The notes beneath the pieces were generated by a model. The model ran no database searches. It was given only the letters and a program-made list of their open reading frames with translations, and was not told the origin of the DNA. From NCBI RefSeq assembly GCF_030347995.1, contig NZ_JAQIBC010000001.1, forward strand, positions 496,001 through 560,000: a stretch of 64,000 bases of DNA, written 5' to 3'. Of the stretch, positions 11,066 to 20,046 are shown in pieces (the stretch's first letter is position 1; the number at the start of each line of letters is the position of its first letter). Origin of the DNA: Sulfurovum xiamenensis. Its GTDB lineage: Bacteria; Campylobacterota; Campylobacteria; Campylobacterales; Sulfurovaceae. The position numbers and the translations under genes are program-made.

Positions 11066-11251
11066 TTAATTTAAAATCTTTATGTGGGTCGTTTTACCAA
11101 TCTTCTCAAAGAGATTTTTGTCATATACATCAAATAGCATTGCATGTATGAAAAAGCTATCATAAAGTACTTTATCTAACCAAATGAATTTATCGCGATA
11201 AGCGATAACCTGTCCTTCTGGTTTTTCTTGTTTATGCTCAAATAAGTACCC
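11066..11251 (-). pseudogene. C-terminal fragment of a PglB/STT3-type oligosaccharyltransferase
   Basis: An open stretch of about 60 codons without start, bounded upstream by a stop, encodes FIWLDKVLYDSFFIHAMLFD then VYDKNLFEKIGKTTHIKILN and ends in TAA at 11066-11068. This matches from memory the end of Campylobacter PglB (an ILMDKTMFNS-like strand, then NYDKNLF and a terminal beta strand ending KVFKLK). PglB transfers glycans from polyprenyl diphosphate to Asn. The rest of the gene, including the membrane domain and WWDYG motif, is absent. The call rests on about 45 aligned residues and should be tested by a profile search. Confidence 0.6.
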
Positions 11252-11292
11252 TTATGTTCTTTTATTATATTCAACAATTTTGAGCTCTAAAA

Positions 11293-11577
11293 CTATTGTT
11301 TACTTACTTTCAGCATCAGCGACCTTCCCATCAGAACTATCCAAAATATAAGTATATTCTTCAAGTAGGTGTAAATGGATTTAATCATCTTGTAATTTTT
11401 ATTGATAAGGATAAACCTAATGTCATAGTCTGTTAATCTCCTTTTTAAAAAATTATTAAGCATAGCAAAATAATCTAACATAGTGCGATTCAACAGAACA
11501 TAGAAATCACATTAGATAAACTTTAAGAAAATAATACTTCCAGCAAACCCAGCACCAACAATAACACAGTCAAACAA
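11293..11577 (-). pseudogene. Fragmented flavoprotein gene, probably a second glf
   Basis: From a TTG at 11575-11577, with AAAGGA six bases upstream, the strand encodes FDCVIVGAGFAGS, a FAD-binding Rossmann start like that of UDP-galactopyranose mutases. After a dozen more codons the frame hits a stop. A second open piece (11493 to 11293) encodes 66 residues (MLDYFAMLNNFLKRR...) of no clear family; its end reads more naturally in another frame (YILDSSDGKVADAESK). Together with the PglB fragment to the left this looks like the wreck of an older glycan gene set. Only the Rossmann motif is firm. Confidence 0.45.
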
Positions 11578-11712
11578 CTTCTATCCTTTATAAACCTGCC
11601 AATAGGAAAATTATAAAATAAACTTCGATATACTAGCCTTTATATACTAAATCTTGATATAATCGAATGTATCATTTTTTACACTAGTCCTAACCCCTCC
11701 AAAGAGAATAAG

Positions 11713-13005
11713 ATGATAAAAAAATATTCATTTTTACAAATTAAAGAAGACAGAAAATCTCTTTTTTTAACTGCTTTTTTAAGTATTATCCTCTTTTGGA
11801 TAGGTCTTGGTATTGGGGACAATATGTCAGACTTTCGTTTCTGGATTGACAATACATGGATGACTGTAAAACTTGAATGGCTTTTTGTTATAGTATATAT
11901 TATAATCACTGCTAAGTTACCGTCACTCTATATTCTGTGGGGAAAATATAGATTTGTCACGCTTATTGCAGCATTATGGTTGATAACAGTAACACTTTCC
12001 TATTTTATCTCTCCCTACTATAGTTGGCAAAATCCACTCGCCTTTATGAGATATGCAGAGACGATATCTCATTTTATTTTTTTTCTGTTTCTTTGGGATT
12101 TTTTTAACCGATACCGTGTTGATTACCGCATCATCTTTTCATCTATCATTCTCTCTACTTTAGTAGTGATGAGCTATTTCATATATATTCATTTCACTTT
12201 CCCTGATTTAAAAGCGGACTTACATGTCTTCAGTATACGTTCAGATAAGCTTGTTTTAAATACACATATACATAGAATTGGCTATCAGGTAGAGACGACA
12301 ATTGCATTTGCGATCGCATTTCTTTTTTCAAAAAACCATAAATATATTTCTATCATTCTCATAGGAGCACTGTTTCTATTTTTATTATGGCTTGGAGGAA
12401 GGGCTTCTATACTTGGTATAGTAGTCTCTTTACTGGTTATGTTATTCTATTTCAGGCAAAAATTTTCTTTAAAAATTTTTATCTATTCTGGCGTAATCAT
12501 TACCTTGCTTGGATTCATGGCTTTATATTTTAATTTCCTGGACCTTAGTTATTTTACGCATGCCTTGAAAAAAACATTTCAAGCAGGATCTCTCGAGCAT
12601 CTAATGAGCGGACGCATTCAGGTCTGGTCTTTAGTTATAAAAGAGCTTCATACTGATTGGCTACTGGGTGCGGGTCCTCAAAGTTACTTTTTCTATCCGG
12701 ATAGACATCCCGATGTCATACATGCACATAATTGGATATTACAGATGCTTGGAGAGTGGGGTCTAGTCGGTACTGGTCTTTTTGGTATTCTTTTCTATCA
12801 TGCTATACGATATAGCATGATACATCATCTAAGACAAGTGGCCTATACCAATCCTTATAACCTGGTCGCCGGACTTGTTATCCTCTCCTTAACAATCACA
12901 GGACTTTTTAGCGGGACTTACTTTTTCCATCAGACATCGGTATATCTAGCTCTGGCTTTTTCCCTATGGGTTTCTCCCTCTGATATACAGAAATCAAACT
13001 GCTAG
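11713..13005 (+). CDS. waaL: O-antigen ligase (WaaL family) membrane protein
   Basis: A 430-residue integral membrane protein with about ten to twelve hydrophobic segments and the Wzy_C/O-antigen ligase domain (PF04932 type). The central GGRASILGIVVSLL (about 240-253) and the periplasmic loop with HPDVIHAHNWILQMLGEWG (about 338-356) are the usual signature; the loop Arg and His are needed in characterised ligases. It would join undecaprenyl-diphosphate-linked glycan to lipid A-core, so it fits the ABC exporter on the opposite strand. A Wzy polymerase has similar topology and cannot be excluded, but ABC-exported glycans need no Wzy. Transcribed rightward, apart from the leftward operon. Confidence 0.8.
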   Translation: MIKKYSFLQIKEDRKSLFLTAFLSIILFWIGLGIGDNMSDFRFWIDNTWMTVKLEWLFVIVYIIITAKLPSLYILWGKYRFVTLIAALWLITVTLSYFISPYYSWQNPLAFMRYAETISHFIFFLFLWDFFNRYRVDYRIIFSSIILSTLVVMSYFIYIHFTFPDLKADLHVFSIRSDKLVLNTHIHRIGYQVETTIAFAIAFLFSKNHKYISIILIGALFLFLLWLGGRASILGIVVSLLVMLFYFRQKFSLKIFIYSGVIITLLGFMALYFNFLDLSYFTHALKKTFQAGSLEHLMSGRIQVWSLVIKELHTDWLLGAGPQSYFFYPDRHPDVIHAHNWILQMLGEWGLVGTGLFGILFYHAIRYSMIHHLRQVAYTNPYNLVAGLVILSLTITGLFSGTYFFHQTSVYLALAFSLWVSPSDIQKSNC

Positions 13006-13346
13006 AAAGTAACTAGCCAATACTTTTGATCTGAAAGCACTAATAGTTAAATATTTTGTATTACAACAAAGTCTCAAGAAACCCTTGATACCCATTTATA
13101 TTTCTCACATCTATACCCATTAGGAGAGGATGAAAAAATATCTATAACATATTTTATCATTACGATGGCAGAATAGATTACATCACTAAACATACTACAT
13201 TGCAAAACACCATACATATTTTTCAAAGATTTCATATAAAAAATAAGCATGTATCTGAGGTGAAAGTATTTTATTGATTAGAATTAAAGGATTACTTTAA
13301 AAAGGTGATGATAAAAAATTAGAATTTATTGTATTTAAAAGGGGTT
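13006..13346. other. Gap without identifiable gene
   Basis: The stretch after the ligase is very AT-rich and has no frame with family features. A good ribosome site at about 13121-13127 (AGGAGAGG) precedes ATGAAAAAATATCTATAA, which stops after five codons and may be the start of a lost gene. Nothing else is recognisable before the pilin terminator. Confidence 0.4.
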
Positions 13347-13380
13347 ATAAAAAAGTGAGATACAAAAGTGTATCTCACTT
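13347..13380 (-). terminator. Rho-independent terminator of the pilin gene at 13404
   Basis: A perfect 11-bp stem (arms 13353-13363 and 13370-13380, AAGTGAGATAC and its complement) with a six-base loop. Read leftward it is followed by TTTTTTATAA, a U-tract. It ends the pilin transcript 23 bases after the stop codon. Confidence 0.85.
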
Positions 13381-13403
13381 CAGGTAGGTTAGGTAATTAG
13401 AGA

Positions 13404-13778
13404 TTAATAACTAACTCTTGATCCACCGAATGTATGTGTAGTAATCAATGAAGCTGGAGCAGAACCTGATGTTGCTTCTGATACTGACACTGAATTTGTT
13501 GCAAATGATGCAGTAACCAATGTATTGGCTGCTGCTGCAGTACATGCTGGTGATTTTGTCCAGCTAGTAAGATCCGTTCCTGTTGTACCTGCAGTACCCG
13601 CTGTATATGCAGCACCTGCATCATTTACACAAGTCTTAGCATCTGCGATTGCTTGTGTTAATTTTGCATCATCTCTTGTTGCTGCCAATTTAGGAATAGC
13701 AACTGCCGCCAAAATACCAATAATTACGATAACAAAGATCAATTCGATCATTGTGAATCCGCGTCTCATGTTGTTCAT
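13404..13778 (-). CDS. Type IV pilin-like protein
   Basis: A 124-residue prepilin with a canonical leader: MNNMRRG then cleavage before FTMIELIFVIV, Glu at +5, and a single N-terminal hydrophobic helix followed by PKLAATRDDAK. The globular part is rich in Ala, Thr and Ser and has two Cys about 30 residues apart, giving a possible disulfide. Start ATG has AGGAG six bases upstream, and a strong terminator follows, so this may be a well-expressed monocistronic structural pilin. Compared with the pilin at 1056 it has the normal Gly at -1. The pilin at 13993 is divergent to it and ends in a similar motif (HTFGGS here, YQFAGTS there). Confidence 0.88.
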   Translation of the reverse strand: MNNMRRGFTMIELIFVIVIIGILAAVAIPKLAATRDDAKLTQAIADAKTCVNDAGAAYTAGTAGTTGTDLTSWTKSPACTAAAANTLVTASFATNSVSVSEATSGSAPASLITTHTFGGSRVSY

Positions 13779-13808
13779 GATTAACTCCTGAAGAAAATAA
13801 ATTTAGCA

Positions 13809-13824
13809 CCAATTCAATAATTGG
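13809..13824. repeat. Short inverted repeat in the leader of the pilin at 13404
   Basis: CCAATT and AATTGG flank a four-base spacer about 31 bases upstream of the leftward pilin start. It could be an operator or a leader hairpin. The arms are only 6 bp, so chance is possible. Confidence 0.35.
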
Positions 13825-13992
13825 CCTTATGGATGGTACTCTTAATAAGCTTTAAAAAAGTTTAATATTTTATAAGAATTTATTATTTATTTTAATTAAA
13901 ATCAAATTTTACTCACTGTATACTATAAATCTATATGTATGTTGTTTCATTTACATGCGCCTTATGTCATTTAGAAAAAGGGGAGGAGAAAT

Positions 13993-14385
13993 GTGAATAC
14001 TTATCATAAAAATAACACAGTATCTACTATGAGAACAGGATGGACCATACTAGAACTTATCTTCATTTTGATTGTTATAGGGATACTCGCTGCAATTGCG
14101 GTCTCAAAGCTAACTGCGACCAGAGATGACGCGAAACTCTCTGTTGATGTTTCAAATATGAATGTCTGTATAAGAAGTGTTGCGGCACACTATACTGCTA
14201 CAGGAGTTATGGACATCAATATAGCACCCTGCAATGGTATAAATTGTTATACGATTGATATTGATGGATCCAATATGAATGTTGGCATTAATACAAGTGC
14301 TCCCAATTATTGTGATGATATAGAAAACGTAGGTGGGCACCTGATACATAATTACCAGTTTGCTGGAACAAGTATTCAAAGATAA
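13993..14385 (+). CDS. Type IV pilin-like protein with GTG start
   Basis: A 130-residue prepilin. After a 19-residue leader ending MRTG comes WTILELIFILIVIGILAAIA, with Glu at +5, then the shared TATRDDAK motif. Four Cys in the C-terminal domain (CIRS, APCNGINC, NYCDD) allow disulfides. The start is GTG at 13993-13995, six bases after GGAGG; the ATG two bases earlier would run straight into TGA. The leader is longer and the first mature residue (Trp) differs from its paralogs. It is divergent from the pilin at 13404 and lies 12 bases before the GGDEF-like gene, with which it probably forms an operon. Confidence 0.85.
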   Translation: MNTYHKNNTVSTMRTGWTILELIFILIVIGILAAIAVSKLTATRDDAKLSVDVSNMNVCIRSVAAHYTATGVMDINIAPCNGINCYTIDIDGSNMNVGINTSAPNYCDDIENVGGHLIHNYQFAGTSIQR

Positions 14386-14397
14386 AAAGGAAGCCTC

Positions 14398-15381
14398 ATG
14401 CAAAAAGAATGGTCATCATTTAGAATAACATTGATACTTTACCTGGTTATTCTTATACTCCCTTTCAGTTTTTATTTCGTGTATACATCATTTCAAACGA
14501 TGCGAAATGATACAAGGATTGTACACCAAAGTTCTTGGACAGCAGGGGCAATGGTCCATCTTGCGCTTATGCAAAATGATCAAGAGACGGTAGCACATAT
14601 AGATAAATCTCTTCAAAAGTTATCTCCTTGGGTTTCAAAGAACAATGATTCAAATCTCTATATAGGAAGTCAGACACTCTCTGAAGATTTTTCACAAATA
14701 GAGGCTTGCTGGGCTACTTACAAAGAAAATTATTTGAAACATGACAATACAGATAAGACTCAACAAAGTCTTCAATGTTATGAACTCACTGATACATTTG
14801 CAACTGTTATTGAGAAAATGGTCTATTTGAAACAGAATAAGATCATTAATGTATTTTATATGAGTCTTGCTCTTGCTATGATCTTTGCTCTTTTAATGAT
14901 CTATCTAGTAAGGGCCTATATCCATCAACAGATGAAAAAACATGCCATTCATGACCATGAGACCAAGCTCTTTAATAAAACATATTTCTGTGCTGAACTG
15001 AAAACCTCTTGTGCCAGAGCGGTACGGAACAACGCTCCCCTCTCTCTTCTCTCTATTTCTATCGATGATTTTGGAAAAGAGAGTAAACACTATAGTCAAA
15101 AGATGCAAGCATACCTGCTTAAAAGTTTCGGAGGCTTGATCACCTCTTTGATCAGAGAAAGTGATGTGGCATGCCGATATGATGACAATCATTTTTCTAT
15201 ACTTTTGCCTGATACATCGGAAGAAAATGCATTGATTTTGGAGAAACGTGTACATGAAACACTTGAGAAACACGATTTTGGTGCGATACCGGAACTCAAC
15301 TTCAAGTTTGCAACAGCTCATCTTCACTACAAAGAGACACCTGAAGCATTCATGGGGCGTATCGAAACGTTGTTAAAATAA
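14398..15381 (+). CDS. Membrane protein with degenerate GGDEF domain
   Basis: A 327-residue protein with two membrane helices (about 9-30 and 147-170) bracketing a periplasmic sensor-like region of about 115 residues, then a cytosolic GGDEF fold (about 178-327). Fold marks are DHETKLFNKTYF (usual DxLTGLxNR), LSLLSISIDDFGKES (usual DIDxFK) and ESDVACRYDDNHFSILLP. The active-site GGDEF is replaced by DDNHF, so diguanylate cyclase activity is not expected; no I-site RxxD precedes it clearly. It may act as a signalling adaptor. It follows the pilin gene at 13993 by 12 bases, so a role in pilus control is an inference from context. Confidence 0.8.
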   Translation: MQKEWSSFRITLILYLVILILPFSFYFVYTSFQTMRNDTRIVHQSSWTAGAMVHLALMQNDQETVAHIDKSLQKLSPWVSKNNDSNLYIGSQTLSEDFSQIEACWATYKENYLKHDNTDKTQQSLQCYELTDTFATVIEKMVYLKQNKIINVFYMSLALAMIFALLMIYLVRAYIHQQMKKHAIHDHETKLFNKTYFCAELKTSCARAVRNNAPLSLLSISIDDFGKESKHYSQKMQAYLLKSFGGLITSLIRESDVACRYDDNHFSILLPDTSEENALILEKRVHETLEKHDFGAIPELNFKFATAHLHYKETPEAFMGRIETLLK

Positions 15382-15418
15382 ACCCCGGAATGGTTTTTTA
15401 TAGACCATCCAGGGTTTC
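15382..15418. terminator. Hairpin between convergent genes, possible bidirectional terminator
   Basis: AAACCCCGGAATGGT and ACCATCCAGGGTTT form an imperfect stem around a short T-rich loop, just after the GGDEF-like stop and overlapping the end of the leftward gene at 15398. There is no long U-tract outside the stem, so the call is tentative. Confidence 0.4.
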
Positions 15419-15619
15419 AATAAGTAGTTCGATCTCATTTTCATAAGAGGTCGCCTGTTTGGCTAACCGCAGATAGGCCTTAAGCAGCTTATCTGGCTTG
15501 TTGTCTTGATGTAAGTTTACTCCTGCTGCTTCTAAGTCCTTGTTTACAAAGTCTGCAAAATCATCTTCAAGTTTGATCTCATAACGATTTCCTGAAACAG
15601 TAAGTCCAACATTTTTCAT
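15398..15619 (-). CDS. Conserved small protein of unknown function
   Basis: A 73-residue soluble protein beginning MKNVGLTVSGNRYEIKLEDD, with a predicted beta N-terminus and a helical acidic remainder ending ENEIELLIETLDGL. No family was recognised. It lies 25 bases after the coiled-coil protein gene at 15645 on the same strand, so the two are probably cotranscribed and may work together. Its last bases sit inside the hairpin shared with the convergent GGDEF-like gene. Confidence 0.7.
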   Translation of the reverse strand: MKNVGLTVSGNRYEIKLEDDFADFVNKDLEAAGVNLHQDNKPDKLLKAYLRLAKQATSYENEIELLIETLDGL

Positions 15620-15644
15620 GGTATACCTTTACTTATACTTATCT

Positions 15645-15863
15645 TTATGCTAAGAGTGCTTCAACCTGTGCAATGATCTTTTCTATCTCTGCATCTTTTT
15701 CTTCAAGTTCGGTTCTGAGTGCCGCGATTTGTGCCTCTTGTGCATTTTGAGATCCGGATGCATTTGCAAGTTCTGCTTTAAGTTGAGCATTTTCACTTTT
15801 CAGTGCTTCATGGTCTGCTCTCCACTGCTCTATCTTCTCTTGTAATTTTTGTAATGCTGCCAT
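15645..15863 (-). CDS. Small coiled-coil protein (ZapB/SlyX-like shape)
   Basis: A 72-residue protein that is almost wholly heptad coiled coil: MAALQKLQEKIEQWRADHE, KSENAQLKAELA, then EAQIAALRTELEEKDAEIEK, separated by a short ASGSQNAQ hinge. Such a two-segment helix resembles cell-division factor ZapB in shape, but that is only a structural likeness. A start four codons earlier is possible; the ATG at 15861-15863 is preferred because GGAG lies six bases before it. It heads a two-gene unit with the protein at 15398. Confidence 0.72.
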   Translation of the reverse strand: MAALQKLQEKIEQWRADHEALKSENAQLKAELANASGSQNAQEAQIAALRTELEEKDAEIEKIIAQVEALLA

Positions 15864-15886
15864 TGTATTCTCCATAATTTCTTTGT

Positions 15887-15894
15887 GTTATAAT
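15887..15894 (+). promoter_or_regulatory. Extended -10 promoter for uvrB
   Basis: TGTTATAAT (consensus -10 at 15889-15894 with TG one base upstream) sits 44 bases before the uvrB start, with an AT-rich upstream region and no clear -35, as is usual in Campylobacterota. Confidence 0.5.
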
Positions 15895-15937
15895 AGCAAA
15901 AATTTAAAAAGAAACAACATAAAAGTAGAGGTTTATT

Positions 15938-17911
15938 TTGCCAAATTTTACGGTATCAAGTCCATACCAACCTGCCGGTGATCAACCCCAGGCCATAGAT
16001 ACACTTTCAAGCTCCATAGAGGCAGGAAATCAATACCAGACCTTGCTGGGTGTTACAGGTTCAGGGAAAACCTACACCATGGCAAAGATCATAGAGAAAA
16101 CCAAAAAACCCACCCTCATTATGACCCATAACAAAACACTCGCAGCACAACTCTACTCAGAATTTAAAAGCTTTTTTCCCAATAACCATGTAGAGTACTT
16201 CATCTCATACTATGATTATTATCAGCCCGAAGCCTATCTACCACGACAAGACCTATTCATAGAAAAAGACTCTTCCATCAACCAGGAGTTGGAACGTTTG
16301 CGTCTAAGTACAACAGCGAACCTGCTCTCACATGATGATGTCATCGTCATCGCTTCAGTCTCTGCCAACTATGGGTTGGGTAGTCCCGATGACTACCGCT
16401 CCATCGTACAGAAACTTTGTGTGGGAGATGAGTATAACCAAAAAGCCCTACTTCTCAGACTGGTAGATATGGGGTACAAACGTAATGACGAGTTCTTTGA
16501 CAGAGGTGATTTTCGGGTGACAGGTGAAGTCATAGACATTTACCCTGCCTACTCTGAAGAGTTTGCCATACGTGTAGAGTTTTTTGGGGATGAGATAGAA
16601 GCGATCTATGGCTTTAACTCACTTACAGGAGAAAAAGAAGAAGGTGTCAAAGAGGTCACTATCTACTCAGCCAATCAGTTCATCGTCTCTAAAGAGAAAC
16701 TTGCCCGTGCTGTCAAGAGCATAGAAGAGGAGCTCGAAGAGAGACTTGCCTATTTTCAAAAAGAAGACCGTATGATCGAGTATAACCGTCTCAAACAGCG
16801 TACGGAGTTTGACCTGGAGATGCTGGAAGGTACAGGGATGTGCAAAGGTATCGAAAATTATTCCCGACATCTTACTGGGAAAAAAGCGGGAGAGACGCCT
16901 TACACCATGATGGACTACTTTGAAGCGATGCACGATGATTATCTTGTTATTGTGGATGAGTCCCATGTCTCTTTACCGCAGTTCAGAGGGATGTATGCAG
17001 GGGATAGAAGCCGTAAAGAGGTCCTGGTTGACCACGGTTTCAGACTCCCCTCTGCACTGGACAACCGTCCATTGATGTTTGACGAGTATATCCATAAAGC
17101 GCCTCATTTTCTCTTTGTCTCGGCTACCCCTGCTCCACTTGAACTAGAACTTTCTTCCGCCGTAGCGGAACAGGTCGTACGCCCTACAGGACTGCTTGAC
17201 CCGGAGATAGAAATCATTGACAGTACGTACCAGGTGGAAAACCTCCATGACAAGATGAAACCGGTCATCGCACGTGGCGAACGTGTACTTGTCACAGTGT
17301 TGACAAAAAAGATGGCAGAAGAGTTGACAACCTACTACAATGATCTTGGACTAAAAGCCCGCCATATGCATTCGGATATGGATGCGATAGAACGTAACCA
17401 AACCATTCGTTCTCTACGTTTAGGTGAGTTTGACATCTTAGTGGGGATCAACCTGCTTAGAGAAGGGCTTGATATTCCAGAAGTCAGTCTAGTGGCTATC
17501 CTTGATGCAGACAAAGAAGGGTTTTTACGTTCACGAACCTCTCTCATACAAACAGCAGGAAGGGCTGCAAGAAATGCCAATGGACATGTGCTTATGTATG
17601 CGAAAAAGATCACAGATTCGATGCAATTCACCATCGATACCACACAAGCCAGACGAGAAAAACAAATAGCCTATAATAAAGAACATGGTATTACCCCTAA
17701 GACCACACTCAGGGTCCTTGACACAGACCTCAAAGTAGAAGATGCAGGCGAACTCTACAATAAACAGAGTAAACTGGACAAAATGCCAAAAGCAGAACGT
17801 CAACAAATGGTCAAAGAACTCAAGGCAAAGATGCTTGCCGCTGCAAAAAATTTGGACTTTGAAGAGGCTGCCAGACTGCGTGATCAGATAGCAAAAATCA
17901 AAAAATTGTAG
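15938..17911 (+). CDS. uvrB: Excinuclease ABC subunit UvrB
   Basis: UvrB verifies DNA damage delivered by UvrA and recruits UvrC in nucleotide excision repair. The 657-residue protein is full length. Visible are [11 protein letters not shown], Walker [14 protein letters not shown] (about 38-50), the beta-hairpin region [13 protein letters not shown] (about 88-100), DEAD-type [18 protein letters not shown], and helicase motifs V and VI ([25 protein letters not shown]). The C-terminal UVR motif ([17 protein letters not shown]) that contacts UvrC is intact. The start is TTG at 15938-15940, directly before the conserved [11 protein letters not shown]; no ATG is in position. A good extended -10 lies upstream. 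Confidence 0.97.
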   Translation: MPNFTVSSPYQPAGDQPQAIDTLSSSIEAGNQYQTLLGVTGSGKTYTMAKIIEKTKKPTLIMTHNKTLAAQLYSEFKSFFPNNHVEYFISYYDYYQPEAYLPRQDLFIEKDSSINQELERLRLSTTANLLSHDDVIVIASVSANYGLGSPDDYRSIVQKLCVGDEYNQKALLLRLVDMGYKRNDEFFDRGDFRVTGEVIDIYPAYSEEFAIRVEFFGDEIEAIYGFNSLTGEKEEGVKEVTIYSANQFIVSKEKLARAVKSIEEELEERLAYFQKEDRMIEYNRLKQRTEFDLEMLEGTGMCKGIENYSRHLTGKKAGETPYTMMDYFEAMHDDYLVIVDESHVSLPQFRGMYAGDRSRKEVLVDHGFRLPSALDNRPLMFDEYIHKAPHFLFVSATPAPLELELSSAVAEQVVRPTGLLDPEIEIIDSTYQVENLHDKMKPVIARGERVLVTVLTKKMAEELTTYYNDLGLKARHMHSDMDAIERNQTIRSLRLGEFDILVGINLLREGLDIPEVSLVAILDADKEGFLRSRTSLIQTAGRAARNANGHVLMYAKKITDSMQFTIDTTQARREKQIAYNKEHGITPKTTLRVLDTDLKVEDAGELYNKQSKLDKMPKAERQQMVKELKAKMLAAAKNLDFEEAARLRDQIAKIKKL

Positions 17912-17917
17912 GTTTTT

Positions 17918-17925
17918 GCTATAAT
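17918..17925 (+). promoter_or_regulatory. Extended -10 promoter for ppk
   Basis: TGCTATAAT, with the hexamer at 17920-17925, lies 34 bases before the ppk start and just after the uvrB stop, so ppk and the following genes have their own promoter. Confidence 0.5.
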
Positions 17926-17958
17926 ACACGTAAATCTTAAAGTATATAGGCAAAATGC

Positions 17959-20046
17959 ATGGCGTTAGATCTCTCTTCTTCACAACTCTATTTTAACCGT
18001 GAACTCTCATGGCTGCAGTTTAACTCACGTGTTCTGGCACAAGCACTGGATGAACAACTACCACCACTTGAACGTCTTAAGTTCCTTGCTATCTACGGAA
18101 CAAACCTTGATGAATTTTATATGATACGTGTGGCAGGGCTTAAGGCACTCTATAAAGCAGGGATACAAGAGACCGGGCCGGACAAACTGACGCCAAGTCA
18201 GCAGCTCGAGCAGATACATGGATACCTACATAAAGAACACAAAGTGTTGGAATCATGTTACACTTCTATCATCTCTGAACTGCACACCCATGGGGTCAAT
18301 GTAAAGAACCACGATGCACTCAACCAAGATGAAAAAGTGGAAATAAAAGAGAAGTTCTTTAATGAAATTTATCCTGTGATCATTCCCATAGCCGTCGATG
18401 CCACACACCCTTTCCCTCACCTCAACAACCTTAGTTTTGGTTTGGCGCTGACACTGGAAGATGACTCTAAACATATCAAACATGGACTTGTGCGTATCCC
18501 TAGGATACTTCCTAGGTTTATACAGTTGGGACAAACATTTATTCCTATAGAATCTGTGGTTGAGCACTTTGCCTCTGAACTTTTTCCTGGATTCAGTCCT
18601 TTGGCCTCTACACCTTTCAGGGTCACAAGAAATGCAGATATCGAGATAGAGGAAGAGGAAGCCGATGACTTTTTGGAGATCCTTCAAGAAGGGTTGCGTT
18701 CCAGAAATAAAGGTTCTCTGATCCGTCTTGAACTCATCGATGGTGCAGACGCTGATCTGATAAACTTTTTACTCTCTCATCTCAATCTTGATGACAAAGA
18801 TATCTACTCTTACAAAACGCTCCCACTTAACCTGGGAGGTCTCTGGCAAATCGTAGGAGATAAAGCACTCTCGCACCTTGTCTTACCTACATTTAGCCCA
18901 AAAATACTCCCTCCGTTGAACAGTGAAAATATCTTTGAGGCGATCGAAAAACAAGATGTGCTGCTTTACCATCCTTTTGACAGTTTTGAGCCGGTCGTAA
19001 AATTCATTAAACAAGCTGCCGCAGACCCCGAAACGATCACTATACGTATGACACTCTACCGAGCCGGTCCAAACTCTCCTATCGTCAAAGCACTGATCGA
19101 TGCCGTACGTGACGGGAAACAGGTGATGGTACTTGTCGAACTCAAAGCAAGGTTTGACGAAGAGAACAATTTACGTTGGGCAAGAGCACTTGAAGATGTG
19201 GGTGCACACGTAGTCTATGGTATACCTGGGCTCAAAGTACATGCCAAGATCGCACAGGTGATCAAAAGACAAAATGGGAAACTGAAGAGTTACGTACATC
19301 TTGCAACAGGAAACTACAACCCCAGTACCTCGAAGATCTATACCGATATATCATATTTTACAACCAAAGAAATTTTCAGTACAGATGCGACGCACTTTTT
19401 TCACTTCCTCACAGGTTTCTCTACCCATACCAAACTTGATACGCTTTTCATGTCACCTACACAGATCAAGCCAAAGCTTCTCAAGCTCATAGAGAAAGAG
19501 TATAAACATGGATCTGAAGGGCATATCATTCTGAAAGCAAACTCTTTGGTAGACGCCGATATTATCAAAGCACTCTATATCGCTTCACAAAAAGGGTGCA
19601 AGGTCGATCTTATCATCCGTGGGATCTGTTGTTTAAGACCGGGGATCAAAGGTATCAGTGAAAATATTACGGTCTCTTCTGTCATAGGGAAATACCTGGA
19701 ACATGCACGTGTCTACTTTTTTAAACACGACAAAATCAAATGTTACATCGCTTCTGCTGACCTCATGCCTCGTAACCTAGTCAGACGTGTAGAGCTTATG
19801 ACCCCTATCTTGGAAGAGAACCTGAAACAGAAGATAGAGCAGATCTTGATGTTGCAGCTTGCAGATAATACCTTACGTTGGAAACTGCAAGAAGACGGAA
19901 ACTACACCAAAGTACCACCTCTTGGTAAAACGGTCAACAACCATACTGTATTGGAAGAGTATGTCAACAAGATCCATGATAAAACAAAAAAAGAGACACC
20001 TGACTATGTAAGCCGTTTGGCAAATCGTATATTAAAGGATAGTTAA
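17959..20046 (+). CDS. ppk1: Polyphosphate kinase 1
   Basis: PPK1 makes inorganic polyphosphate from ATP through a phosphohistidine. The 695 residues match the family. N-terminal FNRELSWLQFNSRVL and FLAIYGTNLDEFYMIRV are diagnostic. The catalytic C-domains show RMTLYRAGPNSPIVKALIDA, VELKARFDEENN, GLKVHAKIAQV (the autophosphorylated His region), LATGNYNPSTSKIYTD, and the second catalytic His region YFFKHDKIKCYIASADLMPRN. Its stop overlaps the start of the next gene (TAATG), so the carbonic-anhydrase-like protein is translationally coupled. Confidence 0.96.
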   Translation: MALDLSSSQLYFNRELSWLQFNSRVLAQALDEQLPPLERLKFLAIYGTNLDEFYMIRVAGLKALYKAGIQETGPDKLTPSQQLEQIHGYLHKEHKVLESCYTSIISELHTHGVNVKNHDALNQDEKVEIKEKFFNEIYPVIIPIAVDATHPFPHLNNLSFGLALTLEDDSKHIKHGLVRIPRILPRFIQLGQTFIPIESVVEHFASELFPGFSPLASTPFRVTRNADIEIEEEEADDFLEILQEGLRSRNKGSLIRLELIDGADADLINFLLSHLNLDDKDIYSYKTLPLNLGGLWQIVGDKALSHLVLPTFSPKILPPLNSENIFEAIEKQDVLLYHPFDSFEPVVKFIKQAAADPETITIRMTLYRAGPNSPIVKALIDAVRDGKQVMVLVELKARFDEENNLRWARALEDVGAHVVYGIPGLKVHAKIAQVIKRQNGKLKSYVHLATGNYNPSTSKIYTDISYFTTKEIFSTDATHFFHFLTGFSTHTKLDTLFMSPTQIKPKLLKLIEKEYKHGSEGHIILKANSLVDADIIKALYIASQKGCKVDLIIRGICCLRPGIKGISENITVSSVIGKYLEHARVYFFKHDKIKCYIASADLMPRNLVRRVELMTPILEENLKQKIEQILMLQLADNTLRWKLQEDGNYTKVPPLGKTVNNHTVLEEYVNKIHDKTKKETPDYVSRLANRILKDS

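Noticed and set aside
11679-11909. 76-codon leftward frame over the start of the O-antigen ligase
   Set aside because: It mirrors the ligase's N-terminal membrane segments; no ribosome site and no family features.
13525-13791. 88-codon + strand frame antisense to the pilin at 13404
   Set aside because: Ala/Val-rich text is the antisense of the Ala/Thr-rich pilin; there is no ribosome site.
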